Below, piece after piece: positions 50,701-58,831 of a stretch of 64,000 nt of DNA. Under the pieces are notes generated by a model. That model was not told the DNA's origin, did not search any database, and was given only the letters and a program-made list of their open reading frames with translations. Within the stretch, counting starts at the first letter, position 1. Each line of letters starts with the position of its first letter. This DNA comes from Polyangiaceae bacterium (lineage in GTDB: Bacteria; Myxococcota_A; Polyangia; Polyangiales; Polyangiaceae): positions 1,984,001-2,048,000 of the forward strand of contig JADJRH010000001.1 in the NCBI GenBank assembly GCA_016712345.1, given 5' to 3'. The position numbers and the translations under genes were made by a program.

Positions 50701-51148
50701 ACGAGCCGGCCGATTGCAAGCAACCTGGCAATGTTTCGGCGTGCCGACCCATTGTCAGGCGGTTGATTTGCCTTGCTTTCGTGGGCCGATTTGTTGGTGA
50801 CGGCGGTTCGCTTGTGGAGGGAATCGTTAGCTGTCAGATTGCCGCGCTCGATGACCTGACTCTACCGGGCGTTTGTTCAGGGTGCAAGCGTTTTTTGAGG
50901 GGCTCGTCGGGATCCCAGACCCTTCGCGCCTTATCGGGTGGGGAATGTCACCCCCCATAGCGTGGGGGCGGCGGCGGTGCAGCGGCGAAAGAGGGCCCGT
51001 TCCGCAGTAGATGTCCCCATCTTCTGTCAAACAACCGATTTTTGCAAGACTGGTTTTTCGAGGGAGGCGACACAGCTTGGTCCACCCGCTGCCCGGCAGG
51101 CCGGCTGTTATGAGGCCATGGGTGCGGGGTTAACCTCGGAGGCTTTCG
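50701..51148. other. 448-bp gap without a recognised gene
   Basis: Short frames only. A T-poor hairpin GTCACCCCCCATAGCGTGGG lies near 50947. The last 20 bases carry CTCGGAGG, the ribosome-binding site of the next gene. Confidence 0.45.
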
Positions 51149-52024
51149 ATGAGCGATGTCACTATCCTGTTCGGACGTCCGCATGCGCCGCAGTTCGCAG
51201 AAGATCGGTTCGAGATTGAGGCGCTCGCGGCAGAGGAGCTGGGCATTGAGGCCTATGCGATTCCGCTGGATCCGGTGGTGAACGGTGAACCGGAGCGGGC
51301 GCTGCGGCGGCTGCCACGGGCGCGAGGGCGAAGATGGCTTTATCGAGGATGGATGCTGAGCGAGGAGGAGTATTCAGCACTGTTCGAGGCGATGCAAGAC
51401 CGCGGTGAAGAGCTGGTGGTGGACCCAGAGAGCTTCGCGGAGGCGACATATATGCCCAATTATGTGCCACTTTTGGGGGATTGGACTGCACCAACTCGGT
51501 GGACGGAGGGGGAGGATATTCGGGAGGCGTGGGAGGTGGCGTTGGAGCTGGGGCCGCCGCCGTGGATAGTGAAGGATCATGTGAAGTCGGCAAAAGAGCG
51601 GTGGTATCGGGCGTGCTTTGTACCGGAAGGGTCGGGTTTTGAGGATTTTGCCGAAGTGTGTGATCAGCTGCTTCAGGTGCGGGGCGATCGGTTCGAGCGG
51701 GGCTTCGTGGTGCGGAAGTATCTGGAGCTTGCCACGTTGCCGGGCTGGTCTTCAGAGAAGCGGCGGGTGACAGATGAGCATAGGTTGGTGTTCTGGGAGG
51801 GGCGGCTGGTGGCGCACGCCCCGTATCTGGATGTGGAGTCGGAGCTTTCGAATCCGGGCCAGTTTGAGTTCTTGGGGCAGGTCTTGGGCTCGCCGTTCTT
51901 TACGGCCGACGTGGCTCGGTTGGCGGGCGGCGGATATACGGTGATTGAGATCAACGACGGCGGGTCGTCGGTGCTGCCGGAGCAGTTGGATCCGCGGGAT
52001 TTGTATCGGGTGGTCGCAGTGTGA
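51149..52024 (+). CDS. ATP-grasp domain protein
   Basis: 291 aa from the ATG at 51149, with CGGAGG 8 bases upstream. The N-terminus MSDVTILFGRPHAPQFAEDR is followed by an ATP-grasp-like core: PPWIVKDHVKSAKERWYRAC (nucleotide-binding lysine), FVVRKYLELATLPGW, HRLVFWEGRLVAHAPYLDVE, and the metal-binding end GGYTVIEINDGGSSVLP. It resembles stand-alone ATP-grasp proteins found as immunity or tailoring enzymes. It would ligate an amine and a carboxylate using ATP; the substrate cannot be told from sequence. Confidence 0.75.
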   Translation: MSDVTILFGRPHAPQFAEDRFEIEALAAEELGIEAYAIPLDPVVNGEPERALRRLPRARGRRWLYRGWMLSEEEYSALFEAMQDRGEELVVDPESFAEATYMPNYVPLLGDWTAPTRWTEGEDIREAWEVALELGPPPWIVKDHVKSAKERWYRACFVPEGSGFEDFAEVCDQLLQVRGDRFERGFVVRKYLELATLPGWSSEKRRVTDEHRLVFWEGRLVAHAPYLDVESELSNPGQFEFLGQVLGSPFFTADVARLAGGGYTVIEINDGGSSVLPEQLDPRDLYRVVAV

Positions 52025-52104
52025 GAGGGCAGAAGCCGGTGGGATTCAAGATAGAATTTGTGGTACCTGATCTGTATGCCCCCGGATAAGATGACCTAAC
52101 CGCC

Positions 52105-52860
52105 ATGGACATTGACGCCTACCTCCAACGAATTGTGTACACCGGGCCGCTGACGCCGAGCATTGAAGTGTTGCGGCAACTCCAGCTTTGCCATTTGTAT
52201 ACCGTTCCTTTCGAGAACTTGAGCATTCATGCAAATGAGCCGATTATTCTTGAAGAGCCGGCTCTCTTTAACAAGATTGTTGAGCGGCGGCGCGGTGGCT
52301 TTTGTTACGAGTTGAACGGCTTATTTGCCGCTCTGCTGCGCCGCTTGGGTTTTGAGGTGACCCTGCTTTCCGCGGGAGTTGCGTCACCGGGCGGTGAGTT
52401 TGGGCCGCCGTTTGATCACATGGCGCTGATGGTTCATCTCCACGAGCGGTATCTTGTGGATGTGGGGTTTGGTGACTCGTTTCGAGAGCCTTTGTTGGTC
52501 GATCGGCGGGGCAGTCAGGTGGAAGGAACGCGGCATTATCAAATCACCGAAGCAGGTGAGTCTCTCGTGTTAATGGCAAAAGAGGGAGACGCCGATTGGA
52601 AGCCGGAGTATCAATTCACCCTCGCGCCGCATGAAATGGCTGAGTACACCGAGATGTGTCACTACCATCAGACATCGCCCAATTCACCGTTTACAAAGCG
52701 GCGCATTTGTTCAAAAGCGCTGCCCAACGGTCGAGTCACTCTGAGCAATACCCGTTTTATAGAAACACAGGGCACCGAGCGGCGCGAGCGTGACTTGGCC
52801 AATGATGGTGAGGTGCAAATGGTATTGGAAAACGAGTTTGGAATTTTCATGAACGCGTGA
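52105..52860 (+). CDS. Arylamine N-acetyltransferase
   Basis: 251 aa, slightly shorter than typical (about 275). The catalytic triad is intact: Cys67 in RRRGGFCYELNG, His105 in PFDHMALMV and Asp119 in LVDVGFGD. The start YLQRIVYTGPLTPSIEVLRQ, then HLYTVPFENLSIH, is standard for the family. Transfers acetyl from CoA to arylamines or hydrazines, or acts in amide or polyketide chemistry. A GTGTACAC palindrome lies near the start. It stands alone and its physiological substrate is unknown. Confidence 0.93.
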   Translation: MDIDAYLQRIVYTGPLTPSIEVLRQLQLCHLYTVPFENLSIHANEPIILEEPALFNKIVERRRGGFCYELNGLFAALLRRLGFEVTLLSAGVASPGGEFGPPFDHMALMVHLHERYLVDVGFGDSFREPLLVDRRGSQVEGTRHYQITEAGESLVLMAKEGDADWKPEYQFTLAPHEMAEYTEMCHYHQTSPNSPFTKRRICSKALPNGRVTLSNTRFIETQGTERRERDLANDGEVQMVLENEFGIFMNA

Positions 52861-52890
52861 CCGCCACATCCGTCCGTTCCACCGGTTCCA

Positions 52891-52927
52891 ATTTCAGTGA
52901 CAGTGTTCGTTCGCGCGAGTGAATCGG
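52891..52927. repeat. Dispersed ~36-bp repeat, copy 2
   Basis: ATTTCAGTGACAGTGTTCGT and the following GTGAATCGG resemble 49347-49382. It lies 31 bases after the acetyltransferase stop. Confidence 0.5.
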
Positions 52928-53109
52928 TTTGACTGTATCAACCAGGTTGTCTGACCATACCGGCTTGACCCGGTGCCAAATGCGTGGCTTCCTTCCGCGC
53001 AACGTGGGTAACTCCGCGGGACACGAGTTCAACAATGCGCCTGCCATTCTATGCGGGTCGGTGATTTTAAGCTGCTGCGAGCCGGAGCTTCGTTTTTCAG
53101 GAAACAACA

Positions 53110-54270
53110 ATGAAACGTGTGGTGTTTGCCACGCCCAATCAGGGCAGGCGAGAAGAAGTGCAGAGGCTCCTGGCCGACCTGAATGTGGAGTGGTCGCGTT
53201 TGGGTCCGGCTGTGCCGCCGGGGCTTGATTTGGAGGGTGCGGCGCGGTTTCGCAGTCGGGCCGTGTTTCGTGAAACGGGGCAACCAAGCTTTGTGGAAAA
53301 CACGGCGCTCTACCTGGATGGGGTAGGTGAGCGGCGCGGCTCTGTGGTAAAGGCGCATATCGCCGCAATTGGAGAAAACGCGTTTTGCCTAGAAAACGCC
53401 GGCCGCCGGGGTCAACTGCGCGTGGTTGTGGCGCTCGCCGAGGGTGATTCTGACGCCGACGTGACGGTATTTCAGGGGTCCACTGCTGTCACCGTGGCCG
53501 CCGAGCCCCGCGGGGCCGAAGGGTGGGGGTGGGACAGAGTGCTTCTTCTCGACGGCTATCATCGCACCCTCGCCGAGCTGGGCAACAGCCGTTACCTCGT
53601 GAACATGCGGCATGGCCCCTACTTAGACTTGGCAGATCACCTGCGCGGCCAAAGCACCAGCGGCGCGTTTGAAGCGCATGTGACGGTGCGCGCCGCAACA
53701 GACGCCCTTCCCTTATTTCGTGAGGCGTGTGACGCGATCGGTGTCAAATGTGTACTCATTGAATTGCCTCAAGGGGTGATCTCGGCCCAACCCATGACAG
53801 CGTCGGTGCACCGCGGCTCGCTTCGCGACGTGCAAGAAGAAGTACACAACATGGGTCGTGAACTATTGGCTCGCGGGTTTGAAGTCATTCGCACCAAGAT
53901 AGAAGCTTTGCCTCGCAATGGGGAGATTCCTCTCACCAACGAAAGCGCGGCTCAAAGGCCCGCCGGATATTTTGAGTACCATATCAAAGTGAGTTTACCC
54001 GATGGTGACGAGCAGGCGCGGGCCGCGGTAAACTCCGCGGTAGCCTCTTTTGGAGCGCACCTATCGCGCAATGCCAATGCGCGCCGCCGCCCGGGTGAAG
54101 AAGACAGGTTTATCACGTTGCGGGTACCCGGCGTGGGTCAACCCGAGGCAGAAGCGCGGTTTCAAGCGTTGCTCAGTGCGGTAGAAGCGCTTCCTTACCC
54201 CATTCGCAGTAGAGTGCGCGAGTACACCGTGTACGACTCCGACGTGAATGTCGATCGAGGTTGGGGATGA
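53110..54270 (+). CDS. HAM1/ITPase-like protein fused to an uncharacterised domain
   Basis: 386 aa, with AGGAAAC 5 bases upstream. Residues 1-180 resemble RdgB/HAM1 non-canonical purine NTP pyrophosphatases: FATPNQGRREEVQRLLADL for the first loop (usual Lys replaced by Arg), FVENTALYLDG for the EDT-type active site (Asp to Asn), RGAEGWGWDRVL for the FGWD motif, and NMRHGPYLDLADHL for the SHR motif. Several catalytic residues are changed. Residues 190-386 contain FEAHVTVRAATDALPLF and FEYHIKVSLPDGDEQA, apparently a duplicated fold, not recognised. The stop overlaps the next gene (ATGA), coding a nucleotidyltransferase-like protein. Confidence 0.65.
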   Translation: MKRVVFATPNQGRREEVQRLLADLNVEWSRLGPAVPPGLDLEGAARFRSRAVFRETGQPSFVENTALYLDGVGERRGSVVKAHIAAIGENAFCLENAGRRGQLRVVVALAEGDSDADVTVFQGSTAVTVAAEPRGAEGWGWDRVLLLDGYHRTLAELGNSRYLVNMRHGPYLDLADHLRGQSTSGAFEAHVTVRAATDALPLFREACDAIGVKCVLIELPQGVISAQPMTASVHRGSLRDVQEEVHNMGRELLARGFEVIRTKIEALPRNGEIPLTNESAAQRPAGYFEYHIKVSLPDGDEQARAAVNSAVASFGAHLSRNANARRRPGEEDRFITLRVPGVGQPEAEARFQALLSAVEALPYPIRSRVREYTVYDSDVNVDRGWG

Positions 54271-55016
54271 AGGTGGTGCACGACCCCGCCAGAAACGAGC
54301 TGCTCCTGGGCTGGCTGCGGCGTGGCAATCAATGCGCGCGGGCCCAGGATTTGGTGCTCCGCGGCAGTCTCATGCTCGGTGCTGTATGCCCGGGTGCGCG
54401 CCCGCCCATGGATGTGGACTATCTGGTTCCCGGCTTGTTCAACGCCCAAGCCTGCGAGCAACTTGCCCTTGAAATAGCGGCTCAACCCGATGTATCTACC
54501 CATATCTCGCTGGAACGGTGTGTTGTCATTTTTGGTGAAACGCAGTTTCCAGGATTGCGCGCGTTTGTCAGGGGAGAAAGCGCGGTGGGGCCGGCATCGT
54601 TTCAGGTGGACTTTGGGTTTGGGGATCCTCTTTCAAGCCCGGCCGTACCGGTGGTCATCCCAAGGGTAGGAAGCGTGCTTGCCTGCACGCTGGAAACGCT
54701 TTTTGGGTGGAAGTTGCACGGTTTGGTTGAGTTTGGCCGAGGCAGGTGGCATGCAAAAGACTTGTTTGACCTGTGGCTCATTTGGACTGCGGCTCAACTT
54801 GATATTCAGGCCACCCGCGCCGCGGTAGAATTGGCGTTTTCAAGCCGCTTTTTGGGGCTTGACGCCCTTGATGATTTTCGAACACGGCCCTCATGGGGTG
54901 AGTCGCGATCCGGACAAAAAAAGTGGCGTAGCTTCAGAAACAAGCATCGCGGCGCGCCGGACTTTACCGTCGCGCGCAGCGTGGTGCGCCAAGCGGTGAA
55001 CATTGTACTTGGGTAG
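54267..55016 (+). CDS. AbiEii-like nucleotidyltransferase-fold protein
   Basis: 249 aa, translationally coupled to the HAM1-like gene. LVLRGSLMLGAVCPGARPPM followed by DVDYLVPG is the nucleotidyltransferase signature (GS motif and DxD) of the AbiEii/AbiGii toxin and MNT-related families. A later KLHGLVEFGRGRWHAKDLFD matches the conserved R-x-KDLxD helix of AbiEii. AbiEii toxins normally pair with an AbiEi antitoxin; here the partner is instead the HAM1-like fusion. A nucleotide-linked defence or repair role is possible, but not shown. Confidence 0.68.
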   Translation: MKVVHDPARNELLLGWLRRGNQCARAQDLVLRGSLMLGAVCPGARPPMDVDYLVPGLFNAQACEQLALEIAAQPDVSTHISLERCVVIFGETQFPGLRAFVRGESAVGPASFQVDFGFGDPLSSPAVPVVIPRVGSVLACTLETLFGWKLHGLVEFGRGRWHAKDLFDLWLIWTAAQLDIQATRAAVELAFSSRFLGLDALDDFRTRPSWGESRSGQKKWRSFRNKHRGAPDFTVARSVVRQAVNIVLG

Positions 55017-55281
55017 AGTCTGCTCCGCCGCCCGGCATTGTGTACTCATTTGCAATGATGCCGCGTCGGCGCCTCAGGGCAAGCGGCGCGGCTCTTCCGT
55101 CCACGAGTCGGACGGTCGCTGCCCACGTCGCGGACACCTTCATATAGCGCGATCCCGAACAAAAAACGCACCGGCAAAAAATCTCTTCTTGACTCACCGG
55201 CGCTCATCCCTCATAGAACTTTCAAAAGGTTCTGAAAGTTCAAACGTTCTCGCTCCACCCGACCATGCCCTGAGCCTACCT
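55017..55281. other. Intergenic region with a GbsR-type operator candidate
   Basis: A GTACTCATTTGCAATGATG segment and a palindrome at 55216-55241 precede the regulator. No gene seen. Confidence 0.5.
55216..55241. promoter_or_regulatory. 9-bp-arm dyad GAACTTTCA-N8-TGAAAGTTC
   Basis: Perfect inverted repeat 41 bases upstream of the GbsR-like start at 55282. MarR/GbsR-family proteins bind such dyads in their own promoters, so this is the likely autoregulatory operator. Confidence 0.72.
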
Positions 55282-55854
55282 ATGCCCGCCGTAGCTGAAC
55301 ATCTACCCATCTCTCCCCAGCACCAGGCCGAGCTTCTCGCGGCCGATGCCATCGGCGACATCATTGAACACTGGGGTTTTCGCAAAGTGTTGGGACGCGT
55401 GTGGACGGTTCTTTTTATCGCCGCGGAGCCGCTTCCGGCCGCATCAATCGGCGAGCGGCTTGCCATGTCGGCCGGCGCCACCAGCATGGCCCTCACCGAG
55501 TTACAGCGGTGGGGAGTTGTCAAACGGGTGTGGCGCCCCGGTGAGCGCAAAGAATTTTTTGAAGCTGAAACAGACTTTTGGAAAATGATCAGCAAGGTGT
55601 TCAGCGAACGCGAACGCCTTCTTGCCGACTCCGTTCGAGAACGGCTTGAAACAGCGGCCAAACTGCTTCGTTCAGCTCCTCCCGGTCCGCTCACAAAGGC
55701 CAGCACCGACAGGGTAGAAAGGCTGCTCTCGTTCGTGCTTGTGGCGCAAACAGCGCTCGAAGGTTTTATCAAGAGCCGTCAGGTTGACTTCAGTCCCTTC
55801 GGTAACCTTGTCAGTTTTCCCCTTCGCGTGGCCAAAGGTAAAAAGGAGGGTTGA
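55282..55854 (+). CDS. GbsR/MarR-family transcriptional regulator
   Basis: 190 aa from the ATG at 55282. DAIGDIIEHWGFRKVLGRVW is the typical GbsR N-terminal helix, and ASIGERLAMSAGATSMALTE, then LQRWGVVKRVWRPGERKEFF, is the winged helix. The C-terminal half is a long helical region that could bind a ligand. GbsR-type proteins often respond to choline/betaine or control small-molecule transport; no such genes lie adjacent. It may regulate itself and the menaquinone operon downstream, but the hairpin at 55925 separates them. Confidence 0.82.
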   Translation: MPAVAEHLPISPQHQAELLAADAIGDIIEHWGFRKVLGRVWTVLFIAAEPLPAASIGERLAMSAGATSMALTELQRWGVVKRVWRPGERKEFFEAETDFWKMISKVFSERERLLADSVRERLETAAKLLRSAPPGPLTKASTDRVERLLSFVLVAQTALEGFIKSRQVDFSPFGNLVSFPLRVAKGKKEG

Positions 55855-55924
55855 CCGGGTTTTCCGTCCGGCACAATCCGTGGCCGGCCCGCAGTTTGCA
55901 GATTCTTACCATTCAGATGTGCAC

Positions 55925-55952
55925 CAAACCTTGCAGTGGTGAGGTTTGGTTC
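55925..55952. promoter_or_regulatory. 9-bp-arm hairpin before the menaquinone operon
   Basis: ACCAAACCT-N10-AGGTTTGGT, a perfect inverted repeat between the GbsR-like gene and the polyprenyl synthase gene. No T-run follows, so operator or mRNA leader structure is as likely as a terminator. Confidence 0.5.
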
Positions 55953-56004
55953 AAAACACCCATTCGTCGTGGGTAACGTCAAGTTTCCTACGTTGGAGAG
56001 GTCC

Positions 56005-57102
56005 ATGGACTCCGTGGTGGTTCGAGAAGCGAAAAAGAGCAACGAAGTGGATGCTCAGGGTACGCGCGAGGTGTTGGGAAGTTTAACCCGCGCGTGTGAC
56101 GCCCGGGGGATGAACGGTTTGACAGACCGTCTTGCGGATATCAACCGCTGGCTTGAACAAGACCTGACCGACGTGGAGCGGGAGATTGCCCACGTTGCCA
56201 AGGGGGGTGACACGCTGGCAGAAAAAAGCGCCCGGCATCTCCTCGACCGCGGTGGAAAACGCCTTCGCCCCATCTGCGTTGCGCTCGCCTCGCGTATGGG
56301 TTCAGGGTTTAACCCCGCCGCGCGCACGTTCGCCATCGCGGTAGAATTGGTACACAACGCCACGCTCCTCCACGACGACGTGGTAGACCTCGGGGACATG
56401 CGGCGTGGAGCGCCTGCCGCTCGGGTGATCTACGGCAATGCCGCTTCGATCTTCGGCGGTGATTGGCTCTTGGTAGAAGCGCTCACCCGCGTTCAAGCGG
56501 CCAATGTTCCCGGTGTGCTTGACCGAGCGCTCGCCGTCATTCGTGAAATGGTTATTGCCGAGGCGTGGCAACTTGAGAGGCGCGGTAGAGTCGGTGCCAC
56601 CGCCCGCGAATATTTTGAAATTGCGCGCGGCAAAACGGCGTCGCTTTTCAGGTGGGCCATGTTTGCCGGTGCCCGCGCGGGTGGAACCACCGACGACGTG
56701 TGCGCCGCCCTTGAAGAGTATGGAACGCACTTGGGCCTCGCATTCCAAATTGTCGACGACGTGCTCGACTTTGACGGTGAAGCCGCCGAACTTGGAAAGT
56801 CGCTCTTTATCGATCTTCGCGAAGGGAAAATGACCTACCCATTGATCGTGGCCATGCAAAAGAGTTCTGAACTCTTTCCCCTGCTTGAAGAGGTATGTCG
56901 CGACAGTGAAGTGACTCTTTCACCGGACCTTGCCAAGCGCATTCATACCATTGTGCAAAACACCGGTGCAACGCGCATCTCCCTTGAATTGGCGCAGGAG
57001 ATGTGTACCGAAGCCACCAATTGTCTCTCGCGTCTACCCACGGGTAGAGCGCGCGATGCCCTCGCTCAAGTGGCCCTCGCCATTCCCCAACGGAGGAAGT
57101 GA
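56005..57102 (+). CDS. Polyprenyl diphosphate synthase (menaquinone side chain)
   Basis: 365 aa from the ATG at 56005, with GGAGAGG 4 bases upstream; the frame extends to 55936 without a good start. Trans-isoprenyl synthase: first Asp-rich motif LLHDDVVDLGDMRRG, second FQIVDDVLDFDG, plus RGGKRLRPICV for diphosphate binding. Chain elongation from FPP and IPP probably gives the octa- or nonaprenyl tail that MenA attaches to 1,4-dihydroxy-2-naphthoate. The first 60 residues are longer than in the usual family. It starts the menaquinone operon. Confidence 0.9.
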   Translation: MDSVVVREAKKSNEVDAQGTREVLGSLTRACDARGMNGLTDRLADINRWLEQDLTDVEREIAHVAKGGDTLAEKSARHLLDRGGKRLRPICVALASRMGSGFNPAARTFAIAVELVHNATLLHDDVVDLGDMRRGAPAARVIYGNAASIFGGDWLLVEALTRVQAANVPGVLDRALAVIREMVIAEAWQLERRGRVGATAREYFEIARGKTASLFRWAMFAGARAGGTTDDVCAALEEYGTHLGLAFQIVDDVLDFDGEAAELGKSLFIDLREGKMTYPLIVAMQKSSELFPLLEEVCRDSEVTLSPDLAKRIHTIVQNTGATRISLELAQEMCTEATNCLSRLPTGRARDALAQVALAIPQRRK

Positions 57103-57109
57103 GAAAGCC

Positions 57110-58099
57110 ATGATTGTCTCTCTAAACGAAAAAGCCAACCCCGCGGCTGTCAAACGTGAGCTTGTTGCCCGCGGGTTATGGATCGCCTCTGAACTGCGCG
57201 ATGGGAATGGTGCCGTTCGCCAGTTTTCTATTTCGCCTGGGTCGGCCGCTATTTCCGTCTCCGACATCACCTCGATAGAAGGGGTGGACGTGGTGACCAC
57301 TTCCAAAAGTGAGCACCCCCTTGTCGACAAACAGGGCCCGGTTGTACAAGTCGCCGGCATCACGTTCGGCGGGGGTAACCCCGTATGGATGTGCGGCCCA
57401 TGCAGCGTTGAGTCTGAAGACCAGCTAAAGCGCGCCGCAGAACGCCTCGCCTCTTTCGGTGTACCCTTCCTGCGCGGCGGCGCTTTCAAGCCTCGAACGT
57501 CGCCCTACGCGTTTCAAGGCCATGGAAGGGTGGCTCTCGGTTGGCTTCGAAAAGCGGCCGATGCCAATGGAATGCGCGTTGTTACGGAGGCCCTCAGTGA
57601 AGGGGATGTTGGCACCGTTTCAGAACACGCCGACATGCTTCAGGTCGGGTCGCGCAACATGCACAACTATGCCCTTCTCAAGTCGATAGGTGCCACCAAA
57701 AAGCCGGTGCTCCTCAAGCGGGGTATGGCCGCCACCTTGGAAGAATGGCTCTTGGCGGGTGAATACCTCCTCGGGGCCGGCGCGCAGGCGGTGGTGTTTT
57801 GCGAAAGGGGCATTCGCAGCTTCGACGACACCACGCGCAACCTGCTCGACCTCGGCGCCGTGGCCATTCTCAGCCACGTGGTTCACGCTCCTGTCATTGT
57901 TGATCCTTCCCATGGCACCGGTCGGCGCGACCTGATTCTTCCCATGGGTAGAGCCGCTCTCGCCGCGGGCGCCGCGGGCCTGATGATTGAAACGCATGAC
58001 AACCCGGGTGAGGCGAAGAGTGACGGGCCGCAGGCCATTTTCCTCGATCAAATGGGGCCTCTTCTCAAAACGCTTCAAAACGTGGGAAATTCGCGATGA
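57110..58099 (+). CDS. 3-deoxy-7-phosphoheptulonate synthase (DAHP synthase, AroF-I-beta type)
   Basis: 329 aa from the ATG at 57110, 7 bases after the previous stop, with CGGAGGAAG upstream. The ACT-like N-terminus (residues 1-70) is followed by VWMCGPCSVESEDQLKRAAE, GGAFKPRTSPYAFQGHGRVA, DMLQVGSRNMHNYALLK and VDPSHGTGRRDLILPM. First step of the shikimate pathway, joining PEP and erythrose-4-phosphate. Its presence inside the menaquinone operon ties chorismate supply to quinone synthesis. The N-terminal domain of type I-beta enzymes binds phenylalanine or tyrosine in some species, so feedback inhibition is plausible. Confidence 0.93.
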   Translation: MIVSLNEKANPAAVKRELVARGLWIASELRDGNGAVRQFSISPGSAAISVSDITSIEGVDVVTTSKSEHPLVDKQGPVVQVAGITFGGGNPVWMCGPCSVESEDQLKRAAERLASFGVPFLRGGAFKPRTSPYAFQGHGRVALGWLRKAADANGMRVVTEALSEGDVGTVSEHADMLQVGSRNMHNYALLKSIGATKKPVLLKRGMAATLEEWLLAGEYLLGAGAQAVVFCERGIRSFDDTTRNLLDLGAVAILSHVVHAPVIVDPSHGTGRRDLILPMGRAALAAGAAGLMIETHDNPGEAKSDGPQAIFLDQMGPLLKTLQNVGNSR

Positions 58100-58827
58100 C
58101 AGCCGAACACCAAACAACCGCCCGCGGTGGCAGTGGGCTCATGTTCGACGCGATTGCGGAGCGGTATGATTTTGTCAACCGCGTGCTTTCGCTCGGAATG
58201 GATCAGAGTTGGCGTCGTCGCGCCGTGCGCGCTCTTGAGTTACCTGACAATGCCACTGTGCTTGACCTTGCCACCGGCACAGGTGACTTGGCCATTTTAA
58301 TCGCCAGAATGGCGCCCACCGCCAACGTCATTGGAATTGACCCTTCCAGTGGAATGCTTCAGGTGGGGCGCACCAAAGTGGAGCAGCAACACCTGAAAGA
58401 CAGAATTGACTTGCGAGAGGGTGACGCGCAGTTTCTCGATCTACCCGATCAGTCTGTCAACGCTGTGACCATTGCGTTTGGTATTCGAAACGTACCCGAC
58501 AGGCCCAAAGCCCTGCGTGAAATGGCTCGGGTGACCAAACCGGGTGGACGCATTGCGGTCCTTGAGCTGAGTGAACCTAAAGACGGCGCCATGGGGGCAC
58601 TCGCCCGATTTTATGTGCGCGGCATTGTTCCCCGCGTGGGAGGTACATTGTCAGGCAAACGCGAGTATCGATACCTTCAAGAGTCGATTGCGAGGTTTCC
58701 ACCTCCTGAAGAGTTTGCGGGCATCATGCGCAACTCGGGCCTTACCGTGCTCCAGGTAACTCCCCTCATGTTCGGCGCGGCCATCCTTTTTGTCGCCACG
58801 CCCGAACACTCCACCGCACAGGGGTAA
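58096..58827 (+). CDS. menG: Demethylmenaquinone methyltransferase
   Basis: 243 aa, overlapping the DAHP synthase stop (ATGA). SAM-dependent methyltransferase of the UbiE/MenG family: FDAIAERYDFVNRVLSLGMD at the N-terminus, ATVLDLATGTGDLAILIARM (motif I) and ALREMARVTKPGGRIAVLEL (motif III). It methylates the naphthoquinone ring in the last step of menaquinone synthesis. Because the rest of the operon is menaquinone-specific, MenG rather than ubiquinone UbiE activity is expected. Confidence 0.94.
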   Translation: MTAEHQTTARGGSGLMFDAIAERYDFVNRVLSLGMDQSWRRRAVRALELPDNATVLDLATGTGDLAILIARMAPTANVIGIDPSSGMLQVGRTKVEQQHLKDRIDLREGDAQFLDLPDQSVNAVTIAFGIRNVPDRPKALREMARVTKPGGRIAVLELSEPKDGAMGALARFYVRGIVPRVGGTLSGKREYRYLQESIARFPPPEEFAGIMRNSGLTVLQVTPLMFGAAILFVATPEHSTAQG

Positions 58828-58831
58828 CGTC

